Part shown: piece after piece, positions 17,264-24,236 of the stretch
Position numbering within the stretch: position 1 is the stretch's first letter
Layout of the letters: each line of letters starts with the position of its first letter
Origin: Oscillospiraceae bacterium
GTDB taxonomy: Bacteria; Bacillota_A; Clostridia; Oscillospirales; Ruminococcaceae
DNA length: 34,725 nucleotides
Direction of reading: 5' to 3'
Assembly (NCBI GenBank): GCA_017523995.1
Contig: JAFWUX010000225.1
Span: forward strand, 1 to 34,725
Program-made: the position numbers and the translations under genes
The notes under the pieces: model-generated
Told to the model about the DNA's origin: nothing
Databases searched by the model: none
The model's input: only the letters and a program-made list of their open reading frames with translations

Positions 17264-18493
17264 TCAGGCATGAAAGCCGTACTCCGCGAGCACAGCGGTA
17301 TAGGTCTCAATGACAACAGCGACATCCTCATCCGTCAGGCAGGTGTGCAGCGGCAGCGTGATCTCGTTTGCGAACTGCGCATATGCATTCGGATAATCCT
17401 TGATGTCAAAGCCGAGCTTTTTGTATGCGGTGTGCATCGGCAGCGGCTTGTAGTGGACATTGCAGGAAACGCCCCGCTCTGCCATCTTGATGATGATCTC
17501 AGAGCGCTGCTCCGGCGTGATGCCCGGTACTCTTGTGATATAGAGGTGACCGGAGGATGCATAGTCCTCGGTATAATGCGGGAGCGTCAGGATGCCGAGC
17601 GGCTTGAATGCTGCATCGTAGCGCTCGATGATCTGCTTTCTGCGTGCAAGCATCGCAGGATAGCGCTGCATCTGTGCAAGGCCGAGCGCCGCAGCGATAT
17701 CGGTCATGTTGCACTTGTACCATGTGCCGACGATATCATATTCCCATGCGCCGAGCTGCGTTTTTGCCAGTGCGTCCTTGCTCTGACCGTGCAGGCTCAG
17801 GAGCTGCAGCTGATGATAAATCTCCTCATCGTCGATGCCGTCGATCGTGCGCCATGTCAGTGCGCCGCCCTCAGCGGTGGTGAAGTTCTTGACAGCGTGG
17901 AACGAGAACGACGAGAAATCAGCGATGCTGCCTGCCATTCTGCCGTGCCACTGTGCGCCGAAGGCATGTGCCGTATCCGCGCAGACTGCCACTCTGCCGA
18001 TTGCCTTCTGAATTTCGTTCGAGGGCTTGAACAGCGCCTTCTTGCGCTCGACAATCGCGAAGATGCGGTCATAATCGCAGGGAACGCCTGCCAGATCAAC
18101 CGGAATGACCGCCTTGGTCTTTTCGGTGATTGCAGCTTCCAGTGCGTCATAATTGATTTCGAGACTGTCCTTTTCGATGTCCACGAGCACAAGCTTTGCG
18201 CCGACATGGCAGACAACGGAAGCAGACGCCGTATAGGTATATGCGGGGACGATGACTTCATCGCCCTCCCCGATGCCGAGGATGCGGAGTGCCATTTCCG
18301 CGCAGGCGGTCTGCGAATTCAGACATACCGCACGGTTGACGCCGACATACTCTGCGATCTCTTTTTCAAGCTTCTTGGTGCGCGGACCGGTGGTGATCCA
18401 GCCGGAGCGAAGTGCATCGCTCACTTCCTGTATTTCCGCCTCGGAAATATCAGGCGGGCTGAAGGGAATGGTCTTGTGTTCTTGCTCTCTCAA
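17264..18493 (-). CDS. DegT/DnrJ/EryC1-family PLP sugar aminotransferase
   Basis: About 409 residues. The family start IPFSPPDISEAEIQEVSDAL followed by RSGWITTGP, the PLP region AHAFGAQW, and FSFHAVKNFTTAEGG with the Schiff-base Lys (Lys202) are all present. It converts a keto sugar nucleotide to an amino sugar. An in-frame GTG at 18514 gives a longer protein, but AGGAG lies inside that stretch, 8-9 bases before a TTG at 18493, so I take TTG as start (MREQEHKTIPF...); the unusual start codon may limit expression. It is the first gene of the polymer operon, about 450 bases downstream of the promoter. No 4,6-dehydratase is in view to make its substrate. Confidence 0.9.
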   Translation of the reverse strand: MREQEHKTIPFSPPDISEAEIQEVSDALRSGWITTGPRTKKLEKEIAEYVGVNRAVCLNSQTACAEMALRILGIGEGDEVIVPAYTYTASASVVCHVGAKLVLVDIEKDSLEINYDALEAAITEKTKAVIPVDLAGVPCDYDRIFAIVERKKALFKPSNEIQKAIGRVAVCADTAHAFGAQWHGRMAGSIADFSSFSFHAVKNFTTAEGGALTWRTIDGIDDEEIYHQLQLLSLHGQSKDALAKTQLGAWEYDIVGTWYKCNMTDIAAALGLAQMQRYPAMLARRKQIIERYDAAFKPLGILTLPHYTEDYASSGHLYITRVPGITPEQRSEIIIKMAERGVSCNVHYKPLPMHTAYKKLGFDIKDYPNAYAQFANEITLPLHTCLTDEDVAVVIETYTAVLAEYGFHA

Positions 18494-18950
18494 CTTTCTA
18501 AATCTCCTTTTCACTCATGTGCAGCGCCTGGCGCTCTGAGGTATTGGCTATCGTATTCTCAGCCCGCAGCAGGCATCTGCCGCAAGCCGGTCACTGTCTG
18601 TATTCAGCTTGTCAAAAGGAATTGCTTTGCGATGATTCTCTGCGCATGTCTATCCGCCCGTCCGAAAAAATCCGGATACAGCAAAACCACGCCGGAAAAA
18701 TCCTCAGCACGCACAGGCTTGTGCGGTGCAAGTGCAGCAGAAAAATCCGGCAGGTGTTTTCCGTCCCTTCCGGAGCAGTGAAAGGTTCGCTTTCAGCAGG
18801 ACGGGGCGGGGCGCCCGTGCCTTGTCATTTCTTTGCGCATAGAGTCAAATTTCGGCGTAGATTCTATATATTGCCAGATTGCATTCAGAGCCGGTTATCC
18901 GCCGGTTTTCGCGGCAGATCTTCAAAAGGGCATAGGGGCGCTCTCTGTTA
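18494..18950 (-). promoter_or_regulatory. Long untranslated leader of the polymer operon
   Basis: From the predicted start site near 18950 to the first gene lie about 450 bases with no convincing ORF. The leader RNA could fold into several hairpins, including AGCGCC-A-GGCGCT (18523-18535), CGCACA...TGTGCG and CAAGC...GCTTG, and it holds one degenerate copy of the short palindromic repeat at 18611-18636. Long leaders before capsule operons often carry antitermination or attenuation signals. I see no clear JUMPstart/ops element or known riboswitch core, so its function is inferred only from length and folding. Confidence 0.45.
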
Positions 18951-18956
18951 CATTAT

Positions 18957-18985
18957 ATTATAGCACGAGGAATGGTGTTTGTCAA
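18957..18985 (-). promoter_or_regulatory. Sigma-A promoter of the polymer operon
   Basis: On the minus strand TTGACA (18980-18985) and TATAAT (18957-18962) are separated by exactly 17 bases: both boxes are perfect consensus. The predicted start is near 18950. No other promoter was seen within the 18 genes that follow, so the whole operon probably depends on it. Confidence 0.85.
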
Positions 18986-19157
18986 TACCCCACAAAAACA
19001 TCCCATGCGGTTTGTGAAAAACGCCTAGTATTCAGGATTGCTTTTCGTCACTTTTCCCGTATAATGATATCAAAAAACAAGATATTTCGCAGCTTTCCGG
19101 AAAGGCGCAGTTTTTGGGGCGTCACCAGCAAAACAGCGCGATTTGCCGCAAATAAAA
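18986..19157. other. Gene-free spacer between tRNA terminator and operon promoter
   Basis: No ORF or RNA gene is supported. One possible plus-strand promoter (TTGCTT, 16 bases, TATAAT at 19060-19065) points towards the tRNA in antisense, with nothing recognisable downstream. Confidence 0.4.
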
Positions 19158-19196
19158 AATGTCCTAAACGCTCATAGAAAAGCATTCAGGACATTT
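19158..19196 (-). terminator. Intrinsic terminator of the tRNA-Val gene
   Basis: On the minus strand ATGTCCTGAATGC / GCGTTTAGGACAT forms a long stem with loop TTTTCTATGA and is followed by TTTTTTA. It lies right after the 3' end of the tRNA. Confidence 0.8.
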
Positions 19197-19203
19197 TGCA
19201 ATA

Positions 19204-19277
<74 letters not shown>

Positions 19278-19293
19278 GTAGCGCTGCCAGATT

Positions 19294-19322
19294 ATTATAA
19301 CACAATCCGCGGGATTTGTCAA
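19294..19322 (-). promoter_or_regulatory. Promoter of tRNA-Val
   Basis: On the minus strand TTGACA (19317-19322), a 17-base spacer and TATAAT (19294-19299); the tRNA 5' end follows 17 bases downstream of the -10 box. Confidence 0.88.
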
Positions 19323-19367
19323 GCCCCCATTTTTTTTTTGCCGGATTTCCGCGCCGGACGGCTCACT

Positions 19368-19455
19368 CTGTCAAAAAGGTATCGCTTCGCGATGATTTAT
19401 AATGGAGCGCTGCCCCAAACCCCGCCAAAGGGATACTATCCCTTTGGAATCCCAA
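19368..19455. repeat. Composite palindromic repeat element
   Basis: Contains the small palindrome ATCGC-TTC-GCGAT (19381-19393), then GGAGCGCTGCCCC, and then a perfect inverted repeat with 11-bp arms, CCAAAGGGATA-C-TATCCCTTTGG (19425-19447). The order (small palindrome, G/C-rich 'CTGCCCC..ACCCCGC' core, strong hairpin) is the same as in the element at 22617-22790. The rest of the 19323-19590 gap holds only another palindrome, CTTAAGGGCTGG-CAGCTCTTAAG (19508-19530). Confidence 0.6.
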
Positions 19456-19590
19456 TATAGTGAAAATTAGAAAAAACGTATTTTTATCCTGCATCTCATA
19501 ATGGGATCTTAAGGGCTGGCAGCTCTTAAGCAGTGGTTGGGCGACGGAGTCCCCATTTATAATTCGTCAGAGACACTTTATCTGAAAGCT

Positions 19591-19620
19591 GAGCCGTCCG
19601 GTTTCAAATCCGGACGGCTC
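19591..19620 (-). terminator. Hairpin after the rhomboid gene, probable terminator
   Basis: GAGCCGTCCGG-8 nt-CCGGACGGCTC is a perfect 11-bp stem starting 17 bases beyond the rhomboid stop. The U tract after it is weak (AGCTTTC), so it may act as a transcript end or RNA-stability hairpin. Confidence 0.55.
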
Positions 19621-19636
19621 GATGCTTTGATTCAGA

Positions 19637-20251
19637 TTACAGCGTCGGGAGCTGCGGGGTGCTGTCCTCCGCCTTGGGCTCCTTCGGCTTGCCGAGCGCC
19701 CAGCCGAACGCCGTGCCGCAGATGCCGCCGACAATATGCGCCATCTGGGAGATGCCGTCATTCGGGTGGATCACCGCGTTGATGATCTGACCGCTCAGAT
19801 ACAGAATCGCAACCAGAATCAGCGTGATCGGAATGCTGCCCTTTTTGTAATTCGCAAAGGAGCTGAGCAGGATCAGCATGAAGACAATGCCGCTTGCGCC
19901 GAGCAGTGCGCTCTTGAAAATCAGAATCTGGATCAGACCCGTGACAACCGATGTGATCGCGATCATCTCAAGCAGCAGCTTCGAGCCGTACTTCTCCTCC
20001 ATAAGCGGACCGAGCAGTAAGATATACATGAAATTTCCGAGGAAATGCGAATAATCCGCGTGACCGAGCACATGCGTGAACAGCCGCACATAGGTCATCG
20101 GATTCGCCCACCCTGAGGCGTATACGGAGAAAATATACTTGTTTGTCCAGCCGTGCGTGATGAAGTTCAGCAGAAGCGCGACCGCTGAGATGAGCGTCAT
20201 CGTCAGAATCACAGGCGAGTTGTACTGGAATTTTGCAAAAATCTTTTTCAT
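19637..20251 (-). CDS. Rhomboid-family intramembrane serine protease
   Basis: 204 residues with about six membrane segments. The catalytic dyad motifs are visible: GASG with Ser120 and AHIVGG with His172; HFLGNFMYIL carries the conserved His/Asn region of the second transmembrane segment. A short hydrophilic Lys/Glu/Pro tail ends the protein. ATG 20251 follows GGAGGAAACTG. It lies 94 bases downstream of the GH26 gene in the same direction, separated by a long hairpin, so it may be read by leakage from that gene's promoter. The substrate is unknown; cleavage of a membrane-anchored surface protein is typical. Confidence 0.9.
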   Translation of the reverse strand: MKKIFAKFQYNSPVILTMTLISAVALLLNFITHGWTNKYIFSVYASGWANPMTYVRLFTHVLGHADYSHFLGNFMYILLLGPLMEEKYGSKLLLEMIAITSVVTGLIQILIFKSALLGASGIVFMLILLSSFANYKKGSIPITLILVAILYLSGQIINAVIHPNDGISQMAHIVGGICGTAFGWALGKPKEPKAEDSTPQLPTL

Positions 20252-20283
20252 GTCAGTTTCCTCCGTTTTTGTTGTTTTTTGTT

Positions 20284-20343
20284 ATATGCAGAATGGCTGC
20301 ACAGACAGCGCACGAATGCGCCGTCTGTACAGCAAATGCACAT
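20284..20343 (-). terminator. Long hairpin between GH26 and rhomboid genes
   Basis: The minus strand can form ATGTGCA/TGCATAT closing a small internal loop, followed by GCTGTACAGACGGCGCA-TTCG-TGCGCTGTCTGTGCAGC, a 17-bp stem with a TTCG tetraloop. There is no clean U run, so it is a partial terminator or mRNA-processing/stability element rather than a full stop. Confidence 0.5.
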
Positions 20344-20345
20344 AT

Positions 20346-22361
20346 TCAGATGAGTTTTGCGATTGTTTTCAGAATCAGAATGACATCGTCGCCGTCCGGC
20401 TTGCCGTCCTTGTTCATATCGGCATTGAGCTTGCCCTGCGTCTCAATTTTCGCCGTTGTATCCTCAGCATTGAAGCGGGCAAGCAGAACAGCATCGGAAA
20501 CATCCACTGTTTTATCGAGATTGACGTCACCCCGAAGACCCGCCTGCTGTGCAGGCTCGGTGGTCTTTGCAGGCGCAGTTGTTGTCTGCTTGGGTTCCGT
20601 GGTCTGCTTCGGCTGATCGGTGCCGCTGCCCTTGAACAGATCCTTCGGCAGCTCATCGAGCGTGACGCAGAAATCGCTGTTGTAGAGCTTCTTGACTTCA
20701 TCCTTATCCTGATACTTTTCACCGGTGACGAACGGAGTATCGGCGGTGTCATACCACGGGCAGAAGTAGAGCCAGTAGGCATGCTCGACTTCCATGTTGT
20801 TCATGCTCGGGATCGAATCGTTCTCTGCCATCGCGACCATCTTGCCGCCGTCCACATATCCGACGAGCTTATAGAAGATGCCGGTCTCTGCATCGAGGTT
20901 CGGTCCGGAGGTCTTTCCGTCGTGCCGGTTATATTGAGTATTATACTTATCAAACGCCGCAATGTCAACCCTTTTTTCACCGGAATACCAAAGTGCGGAG
21001 TCATCCGACCATGCATAGAGGTTCTGCTCCCAGATCAGATTGTGCAGTCCGTACTCGTTTTCGAGGGTATCCTGCAGGAATGCCCAGAGCTCCTTATAGA
21101 CCTCTGCGCCCTCCTTTGCCCACCAGAACCATGCGCCTTTTCCGTCCTTGCCGCCGTTGCCCTCAGCCTCGTGGAACGGGCGGAAGATCACCGGAACGCC
21201 TGCCTCCTGAATCTTTGTGAGCTCCGCTGCGAGATACTTCATGCAGAGCTGGAAGTAATCGTATTCGGCGGTGCCCTTCTTGAGGCAGTTTGCAGCGACG
21301 AAATCGGTCTTTTCGGTATAGGTGGTCTTGGAGAAATCGAGCGGCTCGCCGAGCGTGTAATCCGCCATTCTCGTCGGGACGTTGATATGCCACGAAGCCG
21401 TGCAGATGCCGCCCTTTTCATTTGTCCATTCGATCATGCGGTCTGCAACGCCGTCATCCCAGCGGTAGCAGGGGCAGTAGCTGCCGAAATCAAAGCCCTG
21501 AATCGCCGGATATTTGCCGGTCATCTCGTGGATGAGGTTGATATCGTTGTTATAGTTGTTATAGGTATAATTGCGGTTCTGGGTGCTGTAGGTGTAAACC
21601 TGACCGTCCTTGCCGGTGCAGTGCCAGTAGAACTCGTTGCCCTGCTCATCCTTATCCTTGCTTTCGCGGTCGATTTCATAGGTGTTGCCGTCGGAATCGA
21701 CGCAGGAATCCGAGGCTGCATCATAGCGGATCGTGGTCTGCACCTGATTGCCGCCGCCGTAGATCTGCTGCTGACCGGAGAGAATCTGCTTGCCGTAAAC
21801 GCTGTGCAGATACTGCATCAGAGCCTTGGTCTCGGGCGTTGCATCGGGATCGCAGGGAACCGCGCTCGCCTTGGAAAGATCAGGGAACTCTGCCGCGGTG
21901 ACGGTCACATAGTCAATCGCCATGTAGCCGTACTTGTTGACAAAGTCGATCGTGTTCTTGCCCTTGTTCAGGCGCACCATGCCGAAGTCGAAATCCGTCC
22001 ACTCCTTTGTATAGGGAACGGTGGTGTGATACTCACTGCCGTTGACCTCGACGGTCTGATAGCGGCCCTCCTCATTGAGGATCTGTGCGCCGTGAACGGT
22101 GATCGCATACATGCCGTCCGCAGGCACTTCCATCGTGAAGCCGAGCGTTGCATTGGTCAGATAGGCAAAGCCCTCGCCGCTGTAGCCCGGCAGCTCGTTC
22201 TCATAGATCTTTGTCCAGAGATCGGCGCCGGTCAGGTCTTCGCCCTCGATCCGGAACGGGGCTGCTGAATCCGCAGCCGTGACAGGCAGCGCAGTCAGTG
22301 CGCCGCAGGCGATGGCAGCGGCAGAAATGCCCGCTGTCAGCTTTCTGGAAAATGTTTTCAT
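20346..22361 (-). CDS. Secreted GH26 beta-mannanase with CBM35-like domain and type I dockerin
   Basis: 671 residues. A signal peptide (about 1-30, ending ALPVTAA) is followed by a CBM35/CBM6-like beta-sandwich (about 35-156, FRIEGEDL...AIDYVTVTA). The GH26 barrel spans about 175-565, with acid/base Glu398 in FRPFHEAEG and nucleophile Glu513 in VAMAENDS. A Thr/Pro/Gln linker leads to a dockerin from about 608: GDVNLDKTVDVSD and ADMNKDGKPDGDD are the two calcium loops. The enzyme would be exported and docked to a cohesin, cutting beta-1,4-mannan or glucomannan. A polar insertion near residues 215-262 is not usual in compact GH26 enzymes. It has its own promoter. Confidence 0.93.
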   Translation of the reverse strand: MKTFSRKLTAGISAAAIACGALTALPVTAADSAAPFRIEGEDLTGADLWTKIYENELPGYSGEGFAYLTNATLGFTMEVPADGMYAITVHGAQILNEEGRYQTVEVNGSEYHTTVPYTKEWTDFDFGMVRLNKGKNTIDFVNKYGYMAIDYVTVTAAEFPDLSKASAVPCDPDATPETKALMQYLHSVYGKQILSGQQQIYGGGNQVQTTIRYDAASDSCVDSDGNTYEIDRESKDKDEQGNEFYWHCTGKDGQVYTYSTQNRNYTYNNYNNDINLIHEMTGKYPAIQGFDFGSYCPCYRWDDGVADRMIEWTNEKGGICTASWHINVPTRMADYTLGEPLDFSKTTYTEKTDFVAANCLKKGTAEYDYFQLCMKYLAAELTKIQEAGVPVIFRPFHEAEGNGGKDGKGAWFWWAKEGAEVYKELWAFLQDTLENEYGLHNLIWEQNLYAWSDDSALWYSGEKRVDIAAFDKYNTQYNRHDGKTSGPNLDAETGIFYKLVGYVDGGKMVAMAENDSIPSMNNMEVEHAYWLYFCPWYDTADTPFVTGEKYQDKDEVKKLYNSDFCVTLDELPKDLFKGSGTDQPKQTTEPKQTTTAPAKTTEPAQQAGLRGDVNLDKTVDVSDAVLLARFNAEDTTAKIETQGKLNADMNKDGKPDGDDVILILKTIAKLI

Positions 22362-22429
22362 GGTAATCTCTCCCCTGATAAGGTTTATATCTTTCGGAAC
22401 CGCAGCAATCCTGCGGTTTTCTCACTCTG

Positions 22430-22458
22430 ATTATATCACAAATGCACAAAAAATTCAA
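22430..22458 (-). promoter_or_regulatory. Promoter of the GH26 gene
   Basis: On the minus strand TTGAAT (22453-22458), a 17-base spacer and TATAAT (22430-22435). The short leader contains a CCGCAG-GATTG-CTGCGG hairpin, and GGGGAGAG precedes the ATG. Confidence 0.8.
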
Positions 22459-22616
22459 GCGTTTCGGGTATTTTCGCTGTCATGCGCAAAGGATAAGCGC
22501 CGCAAAATCCGTTAAACTGTGAAACCTGTCAAGAACGAAATCAGAAGTAAATAATAGATGAAGTTACCGCCTTCCCCTGCCCGAAGCGCAGCTGAAACAG
22601 GGCGTTTACAAATTGG

Positions 22617-22790
22617 AAGAGGAATCCGCTTCGCGGATGCAATTTCAAAATGGGCACCTCTATCGCAGGTGCCCAAGCCCCCGAGCTCTTGAACGCCGGG
22701 GAATTTCGTGCTCTGCGGAGCACGACGAGGGCTCTGCCCCTCGACCCCGCAAGCCTTTGAAAAGGCTTGCGCGAAACTTTTATATTGACA
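22617..22790. repeat. Composite chain of five hairpins (intergenic repeat element)
   Basis: Five consecutive inverted repeats: ATCCGC-TTC-GCGGAT (22624-22638), GGGCACCT...AGGTGCCC (22652-22674), CGTGCTC-TGCG-GAGCACG (22707-22724), CGAGGG-CTCTGC-CCCTCG (22726-22743) and GCAAGCCTTT-GA-AAAGGCTTGC (22749-22770). It lies between the divergent GH26 and radical SAM promoters. No ORF within it is convincing. It shares layout with 19368-19455. The stretch 22460-22616 just before it shows nothing I can name. Confidence 0.65.
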
Positions 22791-22845
22791 TCGCCGGCTG
22801 CGAAATGATAAATTCCTGTTTCGCCGCCTGCACTGGCGGCGCATC

Positions 22846-22875
22846 TTGACAAAGAGCAAACACCGGTGATATAAT
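22846..22875 (+). promoter_or_regulatory. Promoter of the peptide / radical SAM / scaffoldin operon
   Basis: TTGACA (22846-22851), an 18-base spacer and TATAAT (22870-22875). The first start codon follows 39 bases later, so the leader is short. Confidence 0.82.
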
Positions 22876-22914
22876 AAACATATACAATTGACGAATCCGC
22901 AGGAGGTGGAATTC

Positions 22915-23055
22915 ATGCCGGAACTGGAATGTCTGACAACCGAAACCGAAGCGCAGTCCGCGGCGCAGAGCTGTGTGCCGGATTGCCCGTGTCAGCCCGA
23001 TCAGCGCGAAAATGAGTGCTTTCCGTATTTCTCGGGCACGGAACAGAATCCCTGA
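22915..23055 (+). CDS. Candidate Cys-rich RiPP precursor peptide (46 aa)
   Basis: A strong AGGAGG lies 8 bases before ATG 22915. The 46-residue product starts MPELECLTTETEAQ and has five Cys (6, 20, 24, 26, 35). The core-like part is SCVPDCPCQPDQRENECF (residues 19-36), with two Cys-X2-Asp steps (CVPD, CQPD). The stop codon overlaps the radical SAM start (TGATG), so both are translated together. A short acidic leader and a Cys-rich C-terminal half next to a radical SAM/SPASM protein are what precursors of thioether peptides look like. I recall that NCBI family models describe a 'FibroRumin' group of Cys-rich peptides in Fibrobacter and Ruminococcus; membership is possible but untested. No hydrophobic signal peptide is present. 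Confidence 0.78.
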   Translation: MPELECLTTETEAQSAAQSCVPDCPCQPDQRENECFPYFSGTEQNP

Positions 23056-24236
23056 TGCGATACCGGTTTCAGCCGCAGGTCTACCCGGTTGCGGGCGCCG
23101 CAGGTATCTGCATCTATGACCTGAAGCAGCGGAAACTCTGGCATGCATCCGCGGACATGATGCCGCTGCTCCGGCGCGCATGCAGCGACGGGGATGCTGC
23201 GTGCTCCCCTGCCGAATCGGAACTGCTCCGGCAGATGTGTGACGCCGGTCTGCTCGAAGAAACCGACGCACCTGCGCCCTTTCCCGATATCACGGCGCTG
23301 CGCCGGAAAACAGCCGTCAGGCAGGCGTGGATTGAGCTCTGCACGGACTGCAATCTGCACTGCCGCCACTGCTACAATGAAGCATCCGGCACCGGCATCC
23401 GCATGTCACAGGCGGATTTTGCGCTGGTCTGTGATCGCCTGCAGCAGGCGGAGATCAGCGATATCCAGATCATCGGCGGCGAACCGTTCCGGCATCCGGA
23501 TATCTGCGAAATGCTCGTATCTGCTGCAAAACAGTTCCGCCGCATCGAGATTTTCACAAATGGCACGCTCCTCACTGAAGCGCACTGCCGTCTGCTCAAA
23601 GCGCTGGATATCCGGCTCGCGCTCTCGGTCTATTCGGATGCGCCGGAGATGCACGATGCGGTCACGGGAATCTGCGGCTCGCACAGCGCCGTCATGCGGA
23701 CAATCGAACGGCTGCGGCAGCATGCGATTCCCTTTCGCACGGCTGCAATCGCGATGAAGGGCATGGACGCCCCCGATTCCGCCGATGTTGTGCGCATGAG
23801 CGGCAGAGGCAGTCTCAGTCTGCTGACGCCGGAGCTGCTCCGCAAAAAACTCATCACAAAAGAGACATTCCGCCGCCCGCCCGATCCCGAGCGCGTGATC
23901 GCTGCGGTCAGCGGGAATCCCTGTTTTGCGCGCAAAATCTATATCGCCGCTGACCTGACGGTCTATCCCTGCGTCATGGAGCGCAGGATGCAGCACGGCA
24001 GTCTGCGGGAAAAGCCGCTCGCCGCGATGCTCGATCAGGCAATTCTGCGCTTCAGCCGCGACCGCATCCCCGCATGCAGCATCTGCGAATACCGCTATGC
24101 CTGCGCGCCCTGTCTGCCGGATGCGCTCTCGGATGATCCGGCGGAAAAGCCCTACTTCTGCACCTACGATGCCGCGAACGGCATCTGGAATGATCCGGCA
24201 GCACAGATTGCTGCCATTCTCGGAGGAAACACATGA
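23055..24236 (+). CDS. Radical SAM/SPASM peptide maturase
   Basis: 393 residues. Residues about 1-80 look like a small winged-helix/PqqD-type peptide-binding domain (YRFQPQVYPVAGAAGICIYD). The radical SAM cluster motif is CNLHCRHC (Cys99, 103, 106), followed by IIGGEPF, the glycine-rich SAM-binding motif. The C-terminal third has the Cys pattern of a SPASM-type auxiliary iron-sulfur domain, including CSICEYRYACAPC (Cys341, 344, 350, 353) and a later PYFCTY. I start it at ATG 23055, overlapping the peptide stop; the same frame extends back inside the peptide gene without a ribosome-binding site. It most likely installs thioether or similar links in the Cys-rich peptide. It overlaps the scaffoldin gene by 4 bases (ATGA). 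Confidence 0.9.
   Translation: MRYRFQPQVYPVAGAAGICIYDLKQRKLWHASADMMPLLRRACSDGDAACSPAESELLRQMCDAGLLEETDAPAPFPDITALRRKTAVRQAWIELCTDCNLHCRHCYNEASGTGIRMSQADFALVCDRLQQAEISDIQIIGGEPFRHPDICEMLVSAAKQFRRIEIFTNGTLLTEAHCRLLKALDIRLALSVYSDAPEMHDAVTGICGSHSAVMRTIERLRQHAIPFRTAAIAMKGMDAPDSADVVRMSGRGSLSLLTPELLRKKLITKETFRRPPDPERVIAAVSGNPCFARKIYIAADLTVYPCVMERRMQHGSLREKPLAAMLDQAILRFSRDRIPACSICEYRYACAPCLPDALSDDPAEKPYFCTYDAANGIWNDPAAQIAAILGGNT

Noticed and set aside
19041..19065. TTGCTT-16-TATAAT plus-strand promoter
   Set aside because: Weak -35 box and no gene downstream except the tRNA in antisense orientation.
20139..22268. Plus-strand open frame opposite GH26
   Set aside because: Antisense shadow; no start signals or domains.
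22512..22916. Minus-strand frame of 134 codons over the hairpin chain
   Set aside because: It runs through five palindromes and a promoter, lacks a ribosome-binding site and has no recognisable features.
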